DNA from: AP-15 sp963702685
GTDB lineage: Bacteria; Pseudomonadota; Alphaproteobacteria; ATCC43930; CGMCC-115725
Length of the DNA stretch: 64,000 bases
NCBI GenBank assembly: GCA_963702685.1
Contig: CAVPDQ010000004.1
Location: forward strand, 62,001-126,000
Direction of reading: 5' to 3'
The notes beneath the pieces were generated by a model. It worked only from the letters and a program-made list of their open reading frames with translations. It had not been told where the DNA came from and did not search any database. Below, piece by piece: positions 28,517-38,644 of the stretch. Every line of letters begins with the position of its first letter. Position 1 is the stretch's first letter. Position numbers and translations under genes: made by a program.

Positions 28517-29813
28517 TCACTCCTCCAATGCCGCAAGGCGGCGGGCGAGCCGCGCCGAGAGGTGCTTGCGCACCGCCGCGGGCTCGACCAGATCGACCGC
28601 TTCGCGAATAAAAGCCTCGATCAGCATATGCCGCGCTTCGCCGCGCGGAATGCCGCGAGCCAAGAGATAGAACAGCGCCGCCTCGTCGAGATCGCCGACC
28701 GCGGCACCGTGGCTGCATTTGACATCGTCGGCGAAGATTTCGAGCTCGGGCTTGGTGTCGATCGCGGCGCGGTTGCCGAGCAGCAGATTGCGGCTGAGCA
28801 TATGCGCATCGGTTTTTTGCGCACCGGGGCAGACCGTGATCCGGCCCTGGAAGGCGCCATGCGCGCGGCCGGCGGCGACCCCCTTGAAGATTTCGCGGGT
28901 CTCGCCGCGCGGGGCCTCGTGCGCGACCGTCGTGACGATATTGCCCTCCTGCCGCCCTCCCAAAAGAAAGGCCCCGTAGAGCCCGCAATGCGCGCCTTCG
29001 CCTGCGCTGCGCACGCTCACCTCGTGCCGCAGGGTGCGGCCGCCGAGCAGCAGCGTGAAATTGTCGAGCCGTGCCGCCGGGCCGAGCTGCACGCCGACAT
29101 CGCCGAAATGCACCGCGTCGGCCGCCTCTTCGACCAGCACCGCACGATCGAGCGCGGCACCGGCGCCGAGCCGCAACGCGACCACATCGTTGCGCCAATA
29201 GCGGCCCTCGCCGAGGAAGCTTTCGAGGAGCTGCGCCCGGCTCCCGGCGCCGAGCGCCACGAGGCTGCGGGTATGGAGCGCGCCGCCGCCGGAAGCGACG
29301 TGCAAAATTTCGATCGGCCGATCGAGGACGGTGCCGGGCGCGATTTCGAGCAAAAAGCCGTCGGTGAAAAAGGCGCCGTTGAGCGCGGCAAAGGACCGGT
29401 CGGGGCCTGATGGCAGGCGTTTCGAGCGCCGCGCGGAGCCGTTCCGGCCGCGCCGCGACGGGACCGAGCGAAATGCCCTCCGGCAGGTGGGCGAGCACCG
29501 ACAATTCGGGGGCAAACCGGCCATCGACCAGCACCAGGCGCGCCGCGGCGTGCGCCAAGCCGAGCTCATCGAGGAGCCCCGCCGGCACCGGGCCCGGTGC
29601 TGCCACCGGCAATAGCGGCGCCTCTTCGAGCGGGCGCAGATCGAGATAACGCCAAGCCTCGCCGCGCCGGCTCGGAAAGCCTTGCTCGGCAAAGCGGGCG
29701 AGATTGCGCCGGCGCAGCCCGGCGAGCCAATCCGGCTCGCCCCGATCGGCGCGCGCCGCCTCGATGTAGGGCCGCGCCTCGGGCTTGACCGGGAAATCGA
29801 CGAGGGTCGTCAT
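28517..29813 (-). CDS. sufD: SufD Fe-S assembly scaffold subunit (one frameshift)
   Basis: SufD forms the SufBC2D scaffold complex that builds Fe-S clusters. The N-terminal part (WLAGLRRRNLARFAEQGFPS, EAWRYLDLRPL) reads from the ATG at 29813 in one frame. The beta-helix core and C-terminus (DRPIEILHVASGG, RAHGAFQGRITV, LLLGNRAAIDTKPELEIFA, DDVKCSHGAAVGDLDE, YLLARGIPRGEAR) read in another. A single extra G in the GGGG at 29402-29405 explains the switch. The stop is 2 bp before the sufS start. About 430 residues when restored, as expected. It is probably intact in the organism. Confidence 0.88.
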
Positions 29814-29824
29814 TCGCTCGTGCC

Positions 29825-29945
29825 GTCATTCCGCGATCGCCCGCAGGGCGAGGCCTGGAACTCATGCACTCGGGTGGTCCCAGCTGATCGATGCCGGTGT
29901 TCATTGGTTCCGGGCTCGGCGCTGCGCACCGCCCCGGAATGACGC
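29825..29945. repeat. Palindromic intergenic repeat between sufC and sufD
   Basis: It begins GTCATTCCGCGATCGCCCGC and ends GCACCGCCCCGGAATGAC. The outer ends (GTCATTCC and GGAATGAC) are complementary, and the inside shares GGTTCCGGGCTCG with the 170-bp repeat at 25568. A member of the window's dispersed family, here lying within the suf operon. Confidence 0.65.
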
Positions 29946-29976
29946 GCAAGGAAATGACCCGCCATTGCGCGACGCC

Positions 29977-30729
29977 TCACGCGGCGGCGCCAAAGGCGGC
30001 GTAGCCGCGGCGCTCGAGCTCGATGGCGAGCGATTTGTCGCCCGATTCGACGATCTCGCCACCGAGCAGGACGTGCACCCGGTCGGGCTCGACGTAGTCG
30101 AGGAGGCGCTGGTAGTGGGTGATCAGCACGATCGCCCGGTCGGGCGCGCGCTGGCGGTTGACGCCGGCGGCGACCACGCGCAATGCGTCGATGTCGAGGC
30201 CGCTGTCGGTCTCGTCGAGGATCGCAAGCTTGGGCTCCAGCATCGCCATCTGAAAGATTTCGTTGCGCTTTTTCTCGCCGCCGGAAAATCCGACATTGAC
30301 CGCGCGCTGTAAGAGGTCCTCGCCGATGTCGAGCTCCTTGAGCTTTGCCCGCACGGCGCGCAGGAACTGGCCGGCATCGAGCTCGGGCTCGCTGCGATGG
30401 CGGCGGCCGGCATTCAAGGCGGTGCGCAGGAAATACATGTTGTTCACGCCGGGAATCTCGACCGGGTATTGGAACGCCAGAAACAGCCCCTCGCGCGCCC
30501 GCTCATCGGCCGCCATCGCCAAGAGGTCATGGCCGAGATAGGTGACGCTTCCCGTAGTCACCTCGTAGCCATCGCGCCCGGCCAAGACCGCGGCCAAGGT
30601 CGATTTCCCCGAGCCGTTCGGCCCCATGATCGCATGCACCTCGCCGGCCCCGACCTGGAGGTCGATGCCCTTCAGGATCTCGCGGCCGTCGCCTTCGAGC
30701 CGCGCATACAGATTTTTGATTTCAAGCAT
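29977..30729 (-). CDS. sufC: SufC Fe-S assembly ATPase
   Basis: An ABC-type soluble ATPase that drives conformational change in the SufBC2D scaffold. Walker A MGPNGSGKSTLAAVL, signature NVGFSGGEKKRNEIFQM, Walker B LAILDETDSGLDIDALR, and the H-loop region VLITHYQRLLDY are all intact. 250 residues from the ATG at 30729 (MLEIKNLYA); a longer frame adds seven residues without family support. It is flanked on both sides by dispersed palindromic repeats (29825-29945 and 30745-30852), so the operon has been opened by repeats on either side of sufC. Confidence 0.95.
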   Translation of the reverse strand: MLEIKNLYARLEGDGREILKGIDLQVGAGEVHAIMGPNGSGKSTLAAVLAGRDGYEVTTGSVTYLGHDLLAMAADERAREGLFLAFQYPVEIPGVNNMYFLRTALNAGRRHRSEPELDAGQFLRAVRAKLKELDIGEDLLQRAVNVGFSGGEKKRNEIFQMAMLEPKLAILDETDSGLDIDALRVVAAGVNRQRAPDRAIVLITHYQRLLDYVEPDRVHVLLGGEIVESGDKSLAIELERRGYAAFGAAA

Positions 30730-30744
30730 TCGTTGCACCCAACT

Positions 30745-30852
30745 TGTCATCCCGGCGCAGGCCGGGACCCATGAACACCGGCCTCACCTTTCCTGCACAG
30801 GTGCGTGTTCTTGGGTTCCGGGCTCGCGCCGGCGGCACGCCCCGGAATGACG
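30745..30852. repeat. Palindromic intergenic repeat between sufB and sufC
   Basis: GTCATCCCGGCGCAGGCCGG opens it and GCACGCCCCGGAATGACG closes it, with TTCTTGGGTTCCGGGCTCG inside: the same modules as in the repeats at 25568 and 29825. It occupies nearly all of the sufB-sufC gap. Confidence 0.7.
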
Positions 30853-30859
30853 GCAATTA

Positions 30860-32314
<1,455 letters not shown>

Positions 32315-32332
32315 GCGGATTTTCTTGGCCAA

Positions 32333-32785
32333 TCAGTTGGGGGCGGCGTGGACCGGTGCGGCCGGCCGGCGCGGCACAAACGCCGCCGGGGTCAGCATCG
32401 CATCGAGCGATACCGCCCGCAGCGCCTCTTCGACGGCGCGGTTGATCGCCGCCCAGTGCGGCCGGGTCGGGCAATAATTGGTGCGTGCGCATTCGGCGAC
32501 ATGGACCGAGCACTGGGTCAGCCCGATATCGCCGTCGAGCGCCGCCACCACCTCGGCGATCGAGATCGCATTCGCCCCGCGTGCGAGCCGGTAGCCGCCG
32601 GCCACCCCGCGCGTCGCGGTGACGAGACCGGCGTGGGCCAAGGCTTTGAGGATTTTGGCGGTGGTCGCGCGCGGCAGGCGCGTCTCCTCGGCGACCGCGG
32701 CGGCGGTCTGCTGCCGCGCCGGGTCTACGGCCATATGAGTGGCGACGATGACGCCGTAATCGGCGAGCTTGCTCAGGATGATCAT
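32333..32785 (-). CDS. sufR: Rrf2-family SUF operon regulator (IscR/SufR-like)
   Basis: A 150-residue Rrf2 transcription factor heading the suf operon. The winged helix (SKLADYGVIVATHMA, RATTAKILKALAHAGLV, GVAGGYRLAR) precedes three cysteines at 92, 99 and 105 in QCSVHVAECARTNYC, matching the spacing of the [2Fe-2S]-binding cysteines of IscR. It probably senses cluster supply and represses suf transcription when clusters are plentiful. The start MIILSKLADYG fits the family exactly; the longer upstream frame is a shadow of the neighbouring gene. The stop is 18 bp before the sufB ATG. Confidence 0.9.
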   Translation of the reverse strand: MIILSKLADYGVIVATHMAVDPARQQTAAAVAEETRLPRATTAKILKALAHAGLVTATRGVAGGYRLARGANAISIAEVVAALDGDIGLTQCSVHVAECARTNYCPTRPHWAAINRAVEEALRAVSLDAMLTPAAFVPRRPAAPVHAAPN

Positions 32786-32803
32786 CGCGGGGCCGGGCAA
32801 ATT

Positions 32804-32851
32804 CGGACTGAATTGGTACGCTATAGATGTTGTCCAAACCCCGGCGGTCAA
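32804..32851 (-). promoter_or_regulatory. Candidate suf promoter/operator region
   Basis: Immediately upstream of sufR, an AT-richer stretch contains -35-like elements on the minus strand (TTGACC at 32846-32851 and TTGGAC at 32832-32837), a TATAG-containing segment near 32821-32826, and an imperfect inverted repeat CGGACTGAATTGGTACG (32804-32820). Rrf2 regulators bind such sites near their own promoter. The exact -10 element is not clear. Confidence 0.3.
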
Positions 32852-32870
32852 GCCTAAAGCGAATCGTGGC

Positions 32871-34271
32871 CTAAAGATCGGGGTCGGACGAGCGCGCCAG
32901 CAAGCTGCGGTCGAGCGCGGCGACCGAAGCGGCGCCGAGGAGGCCGAGGTCGCGTTCCAGCTCCTCGCGCAAAATGGCGAGCGCCCGTGCCGCTCCCGCC
33001 CGGCCGGCGGCAGCGACGCCGTAGAGCGCGGCGCGACCGACCAGCACCGCATCGGCGCCGAGCGCCAGCATCTTGACGACGTCGCTGCCGCGGCGCACGC
33101 CGCCATCGGCGAGGATCGCGATCCGGTCGCCGACCGCGCGGCGCGCGGCGGGCAGGATGTCGAGCGGCGCCACCGACCAATCGAGCTGGCGCCCGCCATG
33201 GTTCGAGAGCGCCACCGCGTCGGCGCCGATCTCGGCGGCGCGCACCACATCCTCGACCCGCAGCAGGCCCTTGATCACGAGCTTTCCCGGCCAACGCTCG
33301 CGAATCCGCTCGACCGTCGCCCACGACAAGGCGCGGTCCATTTGCGAGCGGATCCAATGGGCGCTGTCGAAGAACCGGCGCCGGTCCTTGGGCACGAAAT
33401 CGACGACATTGGCAAAGCGCGGCATGCCGTGGCTGAGGAGGCCAGAGGCGAACCAGCGCGGATGCTGCAACGCATCGAGCCGGGCGCTCCAGCGCAACCG
33501 GCCCGGGCCGGATTTGGTGCGCGTCTCCCACTCGCGGTTGCCGTAGAGCTGCGCGTCGGTGGTGACGATAAGGGCCTCGCAGCCGGCGTCGCGGGCGCGG
33601 TCGATCAACGTGTCGCGCACCTCCGGCGGGCCAAAGACGTAGAGCTGCCACCAATGGCGCAGCTCCGGCACCCGCGCGACCTCGGCCATCGGATCGTTCG
33701 ACATCGTGCTCTGGGCAAACGGGATCCCGGCCTCGGCCGCAGCCTCGGCGAGCCGCGTGTCCGCATGCGGCCAGAAGAGCTGGTTGAGGCCGGTCGGGGC
33801 GACCGCGATCGGCAGCGCCATCCGGCGGCCGAACAATTCGGTCGACAGCTCGCAGCGCGACACATCGACGAGCGAACGGTGGGCGAAACGCCATTCGGCG
33901 AGCGCGGCGAGGTTGCGCGCGAGCGCCGCCTCCTCTTCGGCCCCGCCTTCGAGATATTCGAGCGCAAAGCGCGGCAGGCGCCGATGCGCCATCGCCCGCA
34001 GGTCTTCGATCGTGACCGCGCGCGCGGGATCGGCGCCGTCGTAGAAGCGGCGTGCGGGGTCGAGCCGAAAACCGCCGCGGAAGCCGGTCCGGCCCGGCCG
34101 GGCTTGCGCTTGGCGGCGATGACAAAGGCGCCGGCCGCCAGCCCCAAAGCCGCCGCGGCAAGGAGGTTCGGTCGCGCAACCGCATGCGCCGCGTGCCGGC
34201 GGCTCGGGGATCGCACAAGGCCCGGTGGTCACACCAGGCTTGGCGTCTTCCAGCTGATCGAGACTGTCCAT
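32871..34271 (-). CDS. FMN-dependent alpha-hydroxy-acid dehydrogenase (lactate/mandelate type)
   Basis: A TIM-barrel flavoprotein that oxidises L-lactate, mandelate or a related 2-hydroxy acid. Visible signatures: TIEDLRAMAHRRLPRFALEY, EYLEGGAEEEAAL, FGRRMALPIAVAPTG, AQSTMSNDP, the FMN-binding lysine in KLVIKGLL, the catalytic His/Arg in LSNHGGRQLDWS, and ILADGGVRRGSDVVKML. The catalytic region is complete. The N-terminal 70 residues are doubtful: in this frame they are Cys/Arg-rich, whereas the next frame over 34090-34170 reads as a membrane helix (LLAAAALGLAAGAFVIAAK), so two compensating frame changes may hide a membrane-anchored N-terminus. Start uncertain; the ATG at 34271 is the longest option. 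It ends 19 bp beyond the suf promoter region. Confidence 0.85.
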   Translation of the reverse strand: MDSLDQLEDAKPGVTTGPCAIPEPPARGACGCATEPPCRGGFGAGGRRLCHRRQAQARPGRTGFRGGFRLDPARRFYDGADPARAVTIEDLRAMAHRRLPRFALEYLEGGAEEEAALARNLAALAEWRFAHRSLVDVSRCELSTELFGRRMALPIAVAPTGLNQLFWPHADTRLAEAAAEAGIPFAQSTMSNDPMAEVARVPELRHWWQLYVFGPPEVRDTLIDRARDAGCEALIVTTDAQLYGNREWETRTKSGPGRLRWSARLDALQHPRWFASGLLSHGMPRFANVVDFVPKDRRRFFDSAHWIRSQMDRALSWATVERIRERWPGKLVIKGLLRVEDVVRAAEIGADAVALSNHGGRQLDWSVAPLDILPAARRAVGDRIAILADGGVRRGSDVVKMLALGADAVLVGRAALYGVAAAGRAGAARALAILREELERDLGLLGAASVAALDRSLLARSSDPDL

Positions 34272-34384
34272 GGCTCGTCCTTTCGCTGGAAAACCTCAAC
34301 CCCACTGAGCGAACCGGCTGATGTTCGCAGTCGTTCCCGCCTAAGTGCTTGCCCGACAGGCCATCGGCTCCCACTTGAACGCGA

Positions 34385-35062
34385 ATGAAGCTCCTCGTCA
34401 TCGAAGACGATCGCGAGACCGCCGCCTATCTCGCCAAGGGGCTGGGCGAGAGCGGCTACACCGTGGACCGAGCCGCCGACGGCCGCGAGGGTCTGTTTCT
34501 GGCGAGCTCGGGCAGCTACGACGCGATTGTCGTCGATCGCCTGCTGCCGGTGATCGACGGGCTCTCGATGCTCGGCGCCCTGCGCGCCGCCGAGATCCGT
34601 ACCCCGGCATTGATCCTTTCGGCACTCGGCACGGTCGACGACCGGGTCAAGGGGCTGCGCGCCGGAGGCGACGACTACCTGGTAAAGCCCTTTGCGTTCA
34701 GTGAGCTGCTGGCGCGGATCGAGGCGCTGCTGCGGCGTGGGGCGGCGGTCGCGGCGACCACGCGGCTCGCGGTCGGCGACCTCGAGCTCGATCTCCTGAC
34801 CCGCACCGTAAAGCGCTCGGGCAAAGCGCTCGACCTGTTGCCGCGCGAGTTCCGCCTGCTCGAATATCTGATGCGCAACGCCGGCCATGTCGTGACCCGC
34901 ACGATGCTGCTCGAGCACGTCTGGGATTACCACTTCGACCCCCAGACCAATGTGGTCGATGTCCATGTCAGCCGGCTGCGGCAAAAGATCGACAAGAGCT
35001 TCGAGCACCCGCTGCTGCATACGGTGCGCGGCGCCGGCTATTGCCTGCGCCCCTCGGGCTAG
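34385..35062 (+). CDS. OmpR-family response regulator
   Basis: 225 residues. The receiver domain has the acidic pair Glu7-Asp8-Asp9 in VIEDDRE, phosphoacceptor Asp51 (AIVVDRLLP), ILSALG and the conserved lysine in DDYLVKPF. The C-terminal winged-helix output domain (LPREFRLLEYLMRNAGHVVTR, HVSRLRQKID, VRGAGYCL) is of OmpR/PhoB type. It starts at the ATG at 34385 and is followed after 15 bp by its sensor kinase. It is divergent from the hydroxy-acid dehydrogenase. The signal is unknown; similarity is to the CopR/QseB-like group rather than to PhoB itself. Confidence 0.92.
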   Translation: MKLLVIEDDRETAAYLAKGLGESGYTVDRAADGREGLFLASSGSYDAIVVDRLLPVIDGLSMLGALRAAEIRTPALILSALGTVDDRVKGLRAGGDDYLVKPFAFSELLARIEALLRRGAAVAATTRLAVGDLELDLLTRTVKRSGKALDLLPREFRLLEYLMRNAGHVVTRTMLLEHVWDYHFDPQTNVVDVHVSRLRQKIDKSFEHPLLHTVRGAGYCLRPSG

Positions 35063-35077
35063 CCGCTTCGGGCCGCG

Positions 35078-36526
35078 GTGGCGATGGTCGCCGATAAGCT
35101 GCTGCTTCCCTCGCCGCGTCGTTCCCGGCTCCAGCCTGCACGCCTCTACGGCAATGCGCGGCGGCTGGTGCGGACCCACGCGTTTCGCCTCGCGGCGCTC
35201 TATTTTCTGGTGTTCGCCGCCTCGGTGCTGGGCGTTCTGTTTTTTGTCTACTGGACCAGCGCCGGGTTTATCGAGCGCCAGACCGAGGCGACGCTCGACG
35301 CCGAAATCATGGGGCTCGCCGAGCAATATGCGCAGCGCGGGCTGAGCGGCCTGGTGCAGATCGTCGCCGCGCGCAGTGCCGGCAACCGCGGCGATGCGAT
35401 GGTGTATCTCGTCACCGACCCCGCCGGGCAGCCGCTCGCCGGCAACCTCGCCGGCTGGCCCAAGGGTGTGCCGGTGCATGCCGGGCGCATGTCGTTTACC
35501 GTCGAGATGCCGGTCAGGGGGCAGATTGAAACGCATCAGGCACGCGGCTCGTTGTTCCTGATTCCAGGCGGTTATCGGCTTTTGGTCGGGCGCGACATCA
35601 GCGATGCGGCGGCGTTTCGCAAGCGGGTCGAGACGACCTTGCTGTGGGCCGGGCTCGTGGCGCTCGGCATCGGGCTGCTCGGCGGTGTGGCGATGAGCCG
35701 CAACCTGTTGCGCCGGGTCGAGCTGGTCAACCGGACGAGCGAGCGGGTCATGGCCGGCAATTTGTCCGACCGGGTGCCGCTCGACGGCACCAGCGACGAG
35801 TTCGACCAGCTCGCCGCCAATCTGAACCGCATGCTCGACCAGATCGAACGGCTGATGACGGCGATGCGCGGCGTGACCGACGATGTTGCGCACGATTTGA
35901 AGACGCCGCTGGCGCGGCTGCGCGCCCGCCTCGAATTGGCGCTGATCGGTCCGGCGGAGCCCGATTCTCATACCGAGGCGATCCGCGCCGCGATCGGCGA
36001 CGCCGACCATTTGCTCGCCACGTTCAACGCGCTCTTAAGCATTGCCGAGGCCGAGGCCGGGGCGGCGCGCAGTCGGATGGGGCCGCTCGATTTATCGGAA
36101 GCGGCGCATGCCGCCGCCGAGTTCTACGAGCCGGTCGCCGAAGAAAAAGGCTTTGCGCTGTCGTTTGCCGGCGATGCCGGGGTGACGATCCGCGGCGACC
36201 GGCACCTGATTTCGCAGGCGATCGCCAATTTGCTCGACAACGCGCTCAAATACGCCGGCAACGGCAATATCGCGATCGGTGTCTATCGCGCCGATGGGCG
36301 GGCCGTTGTCGAGGTGGCCGATCATGGCCCCGGCATTCCAGAGGCCGATCGGGAAACCGTGTTCGACCGCTTTGTGCGCCTCGAGCCGAGCCGCAGCACG
36401 CCAGGCAACGGGCTCGGCCTCAGCCTGGTGCGCGCCGTGGCGCACCGCCATCAGGGCAGCGTGAGGCTTGCCGACAATCAGCCTGGGCTGCGGGTCAGGC
36501 TCGAATTCCCCGAATTCGTGGCCTGA
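35078..36526 (+). CDS. Sensor histidine kinase
   Basis: 482 residues from the GTG at 35078 (an ATG two codons later is equally possible). Layout: transmembrane helix 1 about residues 36-60, a periplasmic sensor region 61-185, helix 2 about 187-207, HAMP 208-261, HisKA with His272 in DVAHDLKTPLARL, then HATPase_c with N box AIANLLDNALKYA, G1 VADHGPGIPEADRETVF and G2 GNGLGLSLVRAVAHRH. It partners the upstream response regulator. The periplasmic region of about 125 residues has no recognised domain, so the stimulus cannot be named. Confidence 0.92.
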   Translation: MAMVADKLLLPSPRRSRLQPARLYGNARRLVRTHAFRLAALYFLVFAASVLGVLFFVYWTSAGFIERQTEATLDAEIMGLAEQYAQRGLSGLVQIVAARSAGNRGDAMVYLVTDPAGQPLAGNLAGWPKGVPVHAGRMSFTVEMPVRGQIETHQARGSLFLIPGGYRLLVGRDISDAAAFRKRVETTLLWAGLVALGIGLLGGVAMSRNLLRRVELVNRTSERVMAGNLSDRVPLDGTSDEFDQLAANLNRMLDQIERLMTAMRGVTDDVAHDLKTPLARLRARLELALIGPAEPDSHTEAIRAAIGDADHLLATFNALLSIAEAEAGAARSRMGPLDLSEAAHAAAEFYEPVAEEKGFALSFAGDAGVTIRGDRHLISQAIANLLDNALKYAGNGNIAIGVYRADGRAVVEVADHGPGIPEADRETVFDRFVRLEPSRSTPGNGLGLSLVRAVAHRHQGSVRLADNQPGLRVRLEFPEFVA

Positions 36527-36724
36527 CTAGCCCGGCTCCACTCCGGTTTCGTCTACATCCTCGCGTTCGCGGTCCTCGATGCGGCGCGCAGCTTCGGCCA
36601 TCAGCTCGCGCAATTCGTCTCGATCGAGCCCGGCGCTGCGCAGCACGGGCGCCATCACCACATCATCCGCCAGCAGATCGTCGAGGCTCGGCTCGTAACG
36701 GCAGCATTCCGCTCGTCCGGCCAT
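36527..36724 (-). CDS. Small acidic conserved-looking protein, unknown
   Basis: 65 residues, MAGRAECCRYEPSLDDLLAD..., predicted helical with an acidic/basic C-terminal helix (RDELRELMAEAARRIEDRER). The paired cysteines at 7-8 and the clean start at 36724 make it look like a real small gene rather than a shadow, but no family is recognised. It is convergent with the histidine kinase, the stops being adjacent. Confidence 0.5.
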   Translation of the reverse strand: MAGRAECCRYEPSLDDLLADDVVMAPVLRSAGLDRDELRELMAEAARRIEDREREDVDETGVEPG

Positions 36725-36886
36725 GATGTCCCTCCATGTCCCTATCCCGTTCTATGCAGCATCAACGTAAAGCATGACCGCTTTATGTCCTCGACTCGAA
36801 AAAATAGCGGCAATTGAGATATTTGCCGCGCGATGTTGCCGTTTTTCGCGCAACGGCAGAGCCCGGCCGCAACCGCGCCACCATCG

Positions 36887-37423
36887 TCATCGGACATCGA
36901 CGTACGCGGCCGGGTGGTAAGGGTGATAAATCGTGACCGGGGACAAGACGGCCCGACCCGGGCCGGCGGGGTCGGCGGTCGCCATCGGTGCGGGCCCGAG
37001 GTTCTGGGGCACGACCGGCCCGACCGGCGCGGCGGTGCCGGCGCGGGGCTGCGCGTCTGCGACTGTGGCTGCGGGGCGCGCCCCGCATCGCTTTTGCGCG
37101 GCCAAGGTTGCAAGATATTCCTGCCGGCTTTGCAGCGCCGTGGTCTCGGTGCTCGCCGCTCCCTGGAAATCCATCGCGAACCACAACGGCCAGATAAAGA
37201 GGCCGGCCACCCCGGCGGCGACGTTCTGCGCGGCCTTGGCGCCTTCCTCCGAGCCAAGCTCTTGAATTCTTGCGTCGTCGGCTTTGACCTCGGCGGCGAT
37301 CGCCGTGCAGTCGAGGAATGGGTCCTGCGATTGAACGACCGCGACCGGCTGCGGCGCTCTTCCCGCGCACCCCGCCAATGCCGCGGCGAGGCCGATTGCC
37401 CTGAAAGATCCTGGAAGGCGCAT
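36887..37423 (-). CDS. Putative lipoprotein, unknown function
   Basis: 178 residues from the ATG at 37423, giving a signal peptide MRLPGSFRAIGLAAALAGC with lipobox LAGC. The mature part contains a short helical region (CTAIAAEVKADDARIQELGS), a hydrophobic glycine/alanine stretch that could contact the membrane (VAAGVAGLFIWPLWFAMDF), another helix (SRQEYLATLAAQKRC) and a Pro/Ala-rich tail ending in YHPYHPAAYVDVR. This layout (Cys, helix, hydrophobic middle, helix ending in Cys) recurs in small uncharacterised proteobacterial lipoproteins. A longer frame upstream lacks a signal sequence. Function unknown. Confidence 0.6.
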   Translation of the reverse strand: MRLPGSFRAIGLAAALAGCAGRAPQPVAVVQSQDPFLDCTAIAAEVKADDARIQELGSEEGAKAAQNVAAGVAGLFIWPLWFAMDFQGAASTETTALQSRQEYLATLAAQKRCGARPAATVADAQPRAGTAAPVGPVVPQNLGPAPMATADPAGPGRAVLSPVTIYHPYHPAAYVDVR

Positions 37424-37546
37424 CCTTTGGCTGCTCCCGCACGCGCGCAGGCCACCCCTGACTGCGCGCCCGTTGCCCCGCGCCGATTGCGCCCGAAAGA
37501 AATTGAAAAGCGGTAAAGAGGGGCGCGCCGGGTGCAAAGACCGTGG

Positions 37547-38396
37547 TTAAGACGCCGCCAGATTGCCGTATGCGACCAGCCTGATGCCGCATTCGCCGAT
37601 GCGCTCGGCGACGGCGGGGCTCAGCAATGCCGCCAGCTCTTCGCGATGGCGATAGCCCGGCATCGCTTCGACGAGCCGCGGGCGTGCGCTCGCTCGCCGG
37701 GTGGAAGTACAATTCGCTGACGCCGTCGGGCAGGTGGGGAAGGAGGCGCAGGACGCGCTCCTCGGTCATGCCGCCGCTCCAGGCGAGGCCGAAAAGATGG
37801 TCGTTGGTCGCGAGCCCGGACCGCCGCAGCCGCCGCCGTAATTGCTCGATCCAGGGGCGATAGAGCGTCGGCCACCGATGCTCGCCGGGAAAGGCGCGGC
37901 GCAGCGGCCCGACCGGTTCCGATGGCACCCGCACCGCCTTGATGCCGAAGTCGCGGCCGATCTCGACGATCAATCGGGCGACCGTCGGGTGGAGGTGCAT
38001 GTGCTTGTGCGCGTTGACATGGTCGAGCGTGAGGCCGGTCGCGCGAAAGGCCGCGAATTGCGCGCGAATTTCGGTCGCCAGCTGGCGGCGGACCTGCGGC
38101 AGAAAGAAAAAACGCACGCCAGCGCGCACCATATTGCGGTCGAGCTCGCCGCCGCCCCGCACCAGACCGGGAATTTCGGGCGCAGGCAGCAGCGGGCGGC
38201 CGTCGACCAAATTCAGATGCAGCCCGACATGCAGATCGGGCAGGCGGCGGGCGCGCGCCACCGCGTCCGCCGCTTCCGGCGCGCCGACCATCAGGCTCGC
38301 GGTCGACAGAATGCCGTCCCGATGCGCCTCTTCGACCGCCGCGTTGACCGCGCGGTCGAGCCCGAAATCGTCGGCGCAAATGATGAGCTGCTTCAA
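37547..38396 (-). CDS. hpnK: Hopanoid-associated deacetylase-like protein HpnK (frameshift)
   Basis: A YdjC/ChbG-type carbohydrate deacetylase fold of the hopanoid-associated HpnK group. Visible: LIICADDFGLDRAVNAAVEE (metal Asp), ASLMVGAPEAADAVARARRL, VGLHLNLVDGRPLL, LDHVNAHKHMHLHP (metal histidines), VRVPSEP and SELYFHPASE. After ERTPA at about 37685 the frame breaks: in the next frame the protein continues LVEAMPGYRHREELAALLS and ends at the TAA at 37547. One extra G in the GCGGCT context explains it. About 282 residues when restored. No other hpn or shc genes are in the window, so the hopanoid link rests on the family name. Confidence 0.8.
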
Positions 38397-38557
38397 GCGA
38401 GCAGCCTCGCCCTTGGGCGACCGGAGCCGGCGGCGACGGCGCGGCTATGCGTCAAAGACAGCAGGTCCCGTCGACACAAACGGGCTCGCGGCGCGGTCCG
38501 GCGCCGCCGTCTAAAGTCAGATCGATCAGGTGCATCAGCCCGTCACCTCATTCGCCT

Positions 38558-38644
38558 ATTACGGTGACAGTGCATTGCTATTACGGTGACAGTGCATTTA
38601 TTTGGGGCTATTACGGGGCTATTACGGTGACAGTGCATTTATTT
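38558..38644 (-). repeat. Left repeat array of the RAYT element (3 copies)
   Basis: Copies of ATTACGGTGACAGTGCA(TT) start at 38558, 38580 and 38621; a truncated ATTACGGGG lies at 38610. Copies 2 and 3 extend to a common ATTACGGTGACAGTGCATTT followed by ATTT. The third copy overlaps the transposase stop codon (38639-38641), so gene end and repeat are fused. Confidence 0.9.

Noticed and set aside
28063..29405. Programmed ribosomal frameshifting in sufD and sufS
   Set aside because: No slippery heptamer or downstream structure is visible at either site and the same one-base pattern occurs in unrelated genes; an insertion error is simpler.
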